From positions 124,001 through 188,000 of the forward strand of contig NZ_VCQU01000005.1 in the NCBI RefSeq assembly GCF_012932915.1: DNA of 64,000 bases, read 5' to 3'. Below the pieces are notes generated by a model. That model was given only the letters and a program-made list of their open reading frames with translations. It was not told the origin of the DNA and made no database searches. This DNA is from Antrihabitans stalactiti (GTDB taxonomy: Bacteria > Actinomycetota > Actinomycetes > Mycobacteriales > Mycobacteriaceae). Shown here in pieces: positions 63,601-64,000 of the stretch; within the stretch, counting starts at the first letter, position 1, and every line of letters begins with the position of its first letter. The position numbers and the translations under genes are program-made.

Positions 63601-64000
63601 CCCTAGTTCTGCGCACGGACGTGGCAGCCGAGGAGACGTTCGAGGAATTCCTGGCAGACGTGCGAGCCGTTGACCTCGGGGCGTTCTCGCACGCGGACGT
63701 GCCGTTCGAGCGGCTGGTCGAGGCTCTTGCTCCGACGCGCTCGACCGCGCGGCACCCGCTGTTCCAAGTCGCCATGTCGTTCCACAACTTGCCCGCGATC
63801 GAGTTTGCGTTGCCAGACCTCGAGATCGCCGCTGTGGATGCAGGATTCGAACCTGCGAAATTCGATCTGCACCTGACGATTGTCGAGCGGTCGACCGACA
63901 GCAATGCCACACTGGGCGCCACCTTCACCTACGCGACGGACCTGTTCGACCTCAGTACCGTCGCGCGGTTCGCCGAGCTGTTCGTCCGGGTGCTGCACAC
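48615..64000 (+). CDS. Giant nonribosomal peptide synthetase, 3' end outside the window
   Basis: One continuous frame from the GTG at 48615 (AAGGGAGG three bases upstream) to the right edge: at least 5128 codons, with no stop or frameshift found. Order: C1-A1-T1-E1, C2-A2-T2, C3-A3-T3, C4-A4-T4, C5, continuing. Condensation histidine motifs HHxxxDG occur at residues about 155, 1693, 2742, 3794 and 4832; the epimerase HHxxxDG is at about 1200. Phosphopantetheine serines are at about 1011, 2551, 3612 and 4650. It starts directly with a condensation domain, as in synthetases that begin with an acyl chain or accept from an upstream partner. No MbtH or thioesterase is seen in the window. The product is at least a tetrapeptide with a D-residue first and probable Ser second. 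Confidence 0.97.
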   Translation, partial: MGSESDAASVVQPESDSRIDSATGAFPLSAAQRGIWFAQHLDDRIPISIAQFVDIEGDLDVELLAREGAAAARELGTGMLRIIEIEAEPFQLADDTLNDQMTHLDFRSEADPESAAMEWMRREYSNPVDILNDRLIESVTLRIADDRYFWYVRMHHIGADGFGAMTSMTRVTERYNAALAGEEPTPINVNALREIAEDDAKYRTSRRFEKDRTYWAERTRALPDPISLAHRSAPVGLPSRIVSAPLPASTTAAVQRMIDRHQGQSFAVVAVAAVAAFLARVTGQPDVVLSLPVSARTTAKLRRSGGMVSNAVPIRLPVTDTTTPDGMLDQVRLELTGALRHQRYRLEDIKRDAGISGGRGFLGPSINIMMFLDEIRLGPHVARLNVLTTGPVEDLSINIYPGVAGSQPHVDFEANPNLYSEEDLRAHHARFLEFLPAFASAPGDSHVADVDVLHADERAELVPFRGDPAENQQLLPDLLEVGFDTNPDGPAIWSSGATVSYRELHTRSNQLARLLIESGARPESFVALCLPRSAEALFAMWAVAKSGAAFVPIDPTMPTERVAHMLADSGAAVGITTSEARDGLPDGVHWLVVDDTLWRRCDEHSAAAVLDADRAGSASVDNAAYMIYTSGSTGKPKGVVVTHAALANFRASARSELGVRKDSRVLRFSSASFDASVFEMISAFSAGAAMVVAPPDVYGGSDLVDLLREQGVTHIISAPTLMNTVDPRGLTDLEAVLVGGDVCTPDLVERFGAACRFTNSYGPTETTIVITTSRPLAPGSAVTIGRPLQGASAVVLDKRLRPVPVGVVGELYLAGPGLARGYHNRASVSADRFVANPFGAPGERMYRSGDDVRWTADHELEFIGRSDFQVKIRGFRVELAEIDAALHSQPGVDFAVTVAHTMPNGNVVLASYVRMAGDAEFDHRSLTSGVADLLPSYMVPSSVMVLEHIPLTPSGKLDLRALPEPQLGGEGPEFRSPETEAESVIAGIVAAVLGVPRVSVDDSLFTLGVDSIVAMQIVARAKAAGIGFTAREMFEYKTISEIARISRQLADETPTTIDELAGGGIGRIPLSPIVHAMLDRGRFANFSQAVLLAPPPGIDASALEDVVAAVRARHDILRSRFFQDGDGNWIFETSDQAHDSAPVSHVVTTAKPGSRKFAEFAQAQSALAAKRLDPEHGSMLQVVWIEHEGGDGARLLLVAHHLVIDGVSWRILLPDLAIAWTLLALNEPVALPAVGTSFRRWAHGLHESAAAGAHSDELPFWEGVLAGPDPLLGRRPIDPAVDVGATSELIHVELGAADTSAVLNRLPDAFGCGVQDGLIAALAMALAHWRHEKGIAERSTLLTLEGHGREDDAVAGADLARTVGWFTSAYPVRLTIPDADLGGAFGGGRSAGLIVKAIKEQLRAVPGSGVGFGVLRYLDPDARATLQQYAAPQVSFNYLGRAESGAGVGWSPDVRVGDLNTASGSDMVVAATIDVNAIVVDREDGPRLTATFAYPAGVLGDAEMNEFADLWRRALQGLARHVMLPGSGGLTPSDVPLVAVTQDEIDVWERRYPTLRDVWSLSPLQSGLLFHARLAAESVDVYTAQLRLDLAGSVDAARLRRAARDLFAAHANLRTAFVYDDKGIPAQLVLDSVDVGWREEDLRELPSAARESRVREILEADRVERFDLGKPALFRMLLLHIGVDEYVLALTNHHIILDGWSMPLLVRELLTRYAVGNATMPHRETRRYKDYLRWLQERGTASEAVWEEVLQGLSEPTLLAPAQASTGGVGLPDEIDVELGDELIEQLAALVQRTGITLNTVVQSGWAVLLSRLLARDDIVFGSTVSGRPAELSGVEDTLGLFINTIPVRIRVDESEAIADLLARVQAEQADLLDHHQVGLSNIQARAGIGALFDTLTVFESYPVDAAGFDQHTDIGGMRVQSIDAFDATHYPVTLMSVLNPKLRIVLRYQPGSFERGAITAVAERLTRALTHIAIASNRPVRTIDVLSSAEREAVLFAANATTRAVPNMTLVDLFDEQVARTPGAPAVEFDGTALSYEDFDERANRLARFLIAIGIGPESRVGIAIPRSLEMLVGIYAIVKAGAAYVPIDDGLPAERIAHIVDLAAPTAILAVHATDLAFPAGPTIVEIDQVDLGSYPSMPIRPDERRTQLDSRHPAYVIFTSGSTGRPKGVSVSHAAIVNQLLWRQNEHRLDSTDVVLQKTPISFDVSVWELFWPLQAGATLVIAAPDGHRDPAYLEAVVRERVVTTIHFVPSMLTEFLRSVDLVGCPSLRRIITSGESLPLSTVAEVHKAGNVELHNLYGPTEAAIDVTHHVTNPTDSVVPIGVPVWNTQAFVLDRHLRPMPVGARGELYLAGAQLARGYIASPGLTAGSFVANPFGPPGARMYRTGDVVLWRQDALEYVGRSDFQVKLRGQRIELAEIETAILAHVDVAQCAVVVRNDGTTGDYIAAYVVPQLDSRPDEQALLASVSSVLPRYMVPSTVMTLDALPLTRSGKLDRRALPVPEFAGSAAYAAPETSTERAIAAMYAEVLGIEARRVGTADTLFDLGGNSLTAMRLVALVNAELGSQIGVRELFAFPTVAALATVVDEARTGGPVAHALGSIARPERIPLSPAQSRMWFINRFDPASGAYNVAASIVLNGRLDIDLLRSAIADVITRHEALRTVYPDSSDGPFQRILSPAETLDALALEAFSAPPSLSGADLEPAVKAAAKVGFDVTAALPIKVTLLRSTPTRHFLVVAVHHISIDGWSLRTLAMDLVHSYSARSAGESPSWKPLPVQYADYALWKLATLGSEDTPESLAAQQLSYWSAELVGIPEVLELPADRRRPPTPTYRGATVSVSIDPQTHAAAVTLARSAAATPFMLLHTAFALLLARLSGSSDIVIGTPVAGRGEHRLDEVVGMFVNTLVLRTGIDAAMSFRDTLDRVRSTDLSAYAQADLPFERLVEAIAPARSTAHHPVFQVVLALDNVGVHEIELPGLNVAMEPVDSDIAKFDLQLVIAEEYDERGRPVGATADFTYACDLFDRDTVAGFADRFVRILRAGIAEPDRAVGDIDVLAAGERRHLLRSGDAIGVAPMLLADVFARAAVDPDRTAIEVDGGTISYGELDERSNQLARLLIARGVGPESFVALLLPRSPEWVCGVWAVAKTGAAFVPVDPVFPPDRISFMLSDSGATCGIAFAKDCGALPDTISWLLLDDDDVRDDVECASAAAITHADRTGRLLLAHPAYMIYTSGSTGTPKGVVVSHAGLAAFVAEQLQTYGTAPDSRTLHFASPSFDASILELLLAFGAGATMVLVAPRVRGGQELVEALDVGRVTHAFVTPGVLATMDPLGLTDLRVVIVGGEACEVSLVRRWAPGRRMFNAYGPTESTIMATQAGPMSAGESVVIGTPITGTSAVVLDSRLHPVPVGVAGELYVFGAGLARAYHRRSALTAAAFVSNPYGPAGARMYRTGDLVRWSSAGALEYLGRTDFQVKVRGHRIELGEIDAALASHDSVEMAITVGHKSPGRGNTVVSYVLGVVGERPDPQILIKHLRVLLPQYMIPGAITVLDSVPLTAAGKVDTAALPDPVFASREFVAPRTRSETLVAETFAAVLDIRRIGAEDDFFELGGDSLSATRVVARLNTAWGASLRVAEMFDATTVSAIALLLDSRPRTTKQVALTAPQRPARIPLSPAQERLWFLNQFDVGSPVYNIPFMVRFDGSLDTVALQCAVNDVVERHESLRTVFPGDSDGAYQLILASAELDLTPEPVDEDAVLEAAHRVLLDGFDVTTSIPLRGKLFDVGDDRHVLVLVVHHIIADGASTIPLARDIALAYTARAAGAAPAFDPLSVQYADYALWQRELLGTLDEPTSTAAQQLSYWTATLADLPAVLELPTDRRRPATASYRGRRTEFTISRDLTAGIGTLARQFGATTFMVLHSALAVLLSRLAATPDVTVGTPIAGRGERELDDLIGMFVNTLVLRTEVAPDLSFADFLGRVRAVDLAAFANADVPFERVVEAVNPPRSQAYSPLFQVALSWQNLGDAAVELPGLTIALVDPGVVAAKFDVELTLREAGDGIAAQLTYATDLFDDTTAQLFSRRLLRVLDAVIADPSALIGEVDILDADERDVVMAPPALAPATRTLQQILATGAALDPARVAVRAAGTELTYEDLTARADGLARRLADHGVGPEAFVAVAFPRSIESIVAMWAVARSGAAFVPVDPAHPVERVAHILTDSGAVLGLTVAEHREGLPETVTWLLVDDEETTSSGTDFPVVHPTSAAYMIYTSGSTGTPKGVVVTHEGLASFCADVRTELTIDKHSRMLRFSSPIFDASLFEMIAGFSAGATLVVAPTWVTGGAELSTFLADERISHIITAPAALGTLDRVDLPDLRAVVVGGDVCARELVERLAPSRNFFNSYGPTETTMVVTMTGALDPADPITIGAPLAGTAARVLDSRLNPVPVGVVGELYLSGPGLARGYHERPALTASRFLADPYGPEGGRMYRTGDLVRWVDGDSLALDFVGRVDAQIQLRGLRIELGEVELALAACAGVMQAVAALHTDAHTGDQLVAYVVPEPGFALSQHELKDTLAQTLPAYMVPSLLIVLDSLPVTAVGKLDRKALPVPEFASGRAYRAPSSPDEEAVAQAFAELLGVDRISVDDSFFELGGNSLLATRLVARVNATLGSGLGVRDIFEHPTPAKLARCADAVRGSRGPALVAMPRPERVPLSPAQQRMWFLNRFDPSSSADNIPAALRLTGVLDLPALRAALTDVFERHETLRTVYPDSERGPYQAIEPTVRPMALDPIAVAGNAIEERLFDIATTTFDVTTEVPLRARLLRVGDDEHILMLVAHHICADGYSIGPMARDLMVAYSARVHGLSPSWSPLAVQYADYALWQRAALGSEDDANSVLAAQLAYWKAALEDLPEQLDLPADRPRPRMQSYAGHTFAFEIDNELVSGLRSVAARHDVTLFMVMHAAFAVLLARLSNTTDIAIGAPIAGRGEEALDDLVGMFVNTLVLRTDVAAEETFEEFLADVRAVDLGAFSHADVPFERLVEALAPTRSTARHPLFQVAMSFHNLPAIEFALPDLEIAAVDAGFEPAKFDLHLTIVERSTDSNATLGATFTYATDLFDLSTVARFAELFVRVLH
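48690..53150 (+). other. NRPS module 1: C1-A1-T1-E1
   Basis: C1 begins [16 protein letters not shown] and has MHHIGADG. A1 (about 50030-51490) has [26 protein letters not shown] and an altered A7 motif YRSGDDVRW. Its pocket residues read D-A-F-I-L-G-S-I-V. T1 has the variant LGVDSI. E1 (from about 51811) has [32 protein letters not shown] and VSFNYLGR. The loaded residue would be converted to the D form. Confidence 0.9.
53286..56390 (+). other. NRPS module 2: C2-A2-T2, predicted to load serine
   Basis: C2 follows an epimerase and has [10 protein letters not shown], so it should be of the D-L type. A2 has [26 protein letters not shown] and MYRTGDVV. Its pocket residues, aligned to the GrsA positions, read D-V-W-H-I-S-L-I-D, one change from the known serine code. 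T2 has LGGNSL with the serine codon at 56265. Confidence 0.85.
56436..59560 (+). other. NRPS module 3: C3-A3-T3
   Basis: C3 starts [19 protein letters not shown] and has [10 protein letters not shown] (L-L type context). A3 has [26 protein letters not shown] and [10 protein letters not shown], with pocket residues D-A-L-F-I-G-A-I-M, which I cannot assign. T3 has LGGDSL with the serine codon at 59448. No tailoring domain lies between T3 and C4. Confidence 0.87.
59616..62670 (+). other. NRPS module 4: C4-A4-T4
   Basis: C4 starts [19 protein letters not shown] and has VHHIIADG. A4 has [26 protein letters not shown] and [10 protein letters not shown]. Its pocket residues D-A-F-I-V-G-S-M-V are close to those of A1. 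T4 has LGGNSL with the serine codon at 62562. Confidence 0.87.
62727..64000 (+). other. NRPS condensation domain C5, cut by the window edge
   Basis: Starts [19 protein letters not shown] with [10 protein letters not shown] at about residue 4832. Later core motifs such as [27 protein letters not shown] and [15 protein letters not shown] show that it is nearly complete at 64000. A fifth module must follow beyond the edge. Confidence 0.88.

Noticed and set aside
1-64000. CRISPR arrays, insertion sequences, integrases and rRNA genes
   Set aside because: I looked for spaced direct repeats, transposase or integrase motifs and rRNA signature stretches and saw none. The only repeats are the palindromes and hairpins listed.

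Overview
The window is high-GC actinobacterial DNA with dense, short-spaced genes, frequent GTG/TTG starts, ATGA/GTGA coupled overlaps and tail-to-tail overlaps. Several blocks match the gene content of Mycobacterium tuberculosis in order: prrB-prrA, echA6, the Rv0906-type metallo-hydrolase and MT0933-type small proteins; glnA4, class I amidotransferase, aldehyde dehydrogenase and SDR (Rv2860c to Rv2857c); the fused ECF transporter (Rv2326c/Rv2325c); and LigD. With a stand-alone AlkB and a giant NRPS, this suggests a Nocardiaceae member (Rhodococcus or a close relative). That placement is by recalled protein similarity, not by a search.

Layout. 1-2899: a 40-bp near-perfect palindrome, then four translationally linked genes that are a tandem duplication of a two-gene unit (75-aa protein plus 360-410-aa helical protein) of no family I recognise. 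2883-12246: prrAB with a hemophore-related secreted protein, a GAF/LuxR regulator, an ABC-F ATPase, an aldo/keto reductase, a DUF985 cupin, a flavin oxidoreductase, echA6 and a metallo-hydrolase. 12275-16433: a candidate stress island with a 49-aa Cys-rich peptide, SigZ-like sigma factor, DrrAB-type exporter and FAD oxidoreductase around a divergent, palindrome-rich control region. 16437-24210: an NmrA-like reductase, two MT0933-like small proteins, a lipoprotein lipase with an odd thioredoxin-like N-terminal leader, a YjbR protein, a substrate-binding/VWA hybrid, an orphan family 3 binding protein and LigD.

24242-28850 holds a Puu-like gamma-glutamyl-amine catabolic operon and a YciI protein. 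28858-32618 holds an ECF transporter (T component plus a fused S-A-A protein) divergent from a cation diffusion facilitator. 32722-39978 holds a LuxR regulator, two flavin monooxygenase-type enzymes, an AraC regulator coupled to an ECF sigma factor, and a CpdA-like phosphoesterase. 40080-44451 holds a DMT exporter, a MarR regulator divergent from a DinB-like protein across a 16-bp perfect palindrome, a rhomboid-like protein, a CD225 protein, AlkB and tRNA-Arg(CCT). 44452-44760 is non-coding and carries two inverted copies of a 45-nt hairpin element.

44761-48464 encodes a VWA lipoprotein, a DUF7373-like lipoprotein and a PknH-like kinase. From 48615 to the right edge one uninterrupted frame (at least 5128 codons, continuing outside) encodes a nonribosomal peptide synthetase, C-A-T-E / C-A-T / C-A-T / C-A-T / C..., whose second module is predicted to load serine. 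This is the largest feature in the window. I saw no insertion sequence, integrase, CRISPR array or rRNA.
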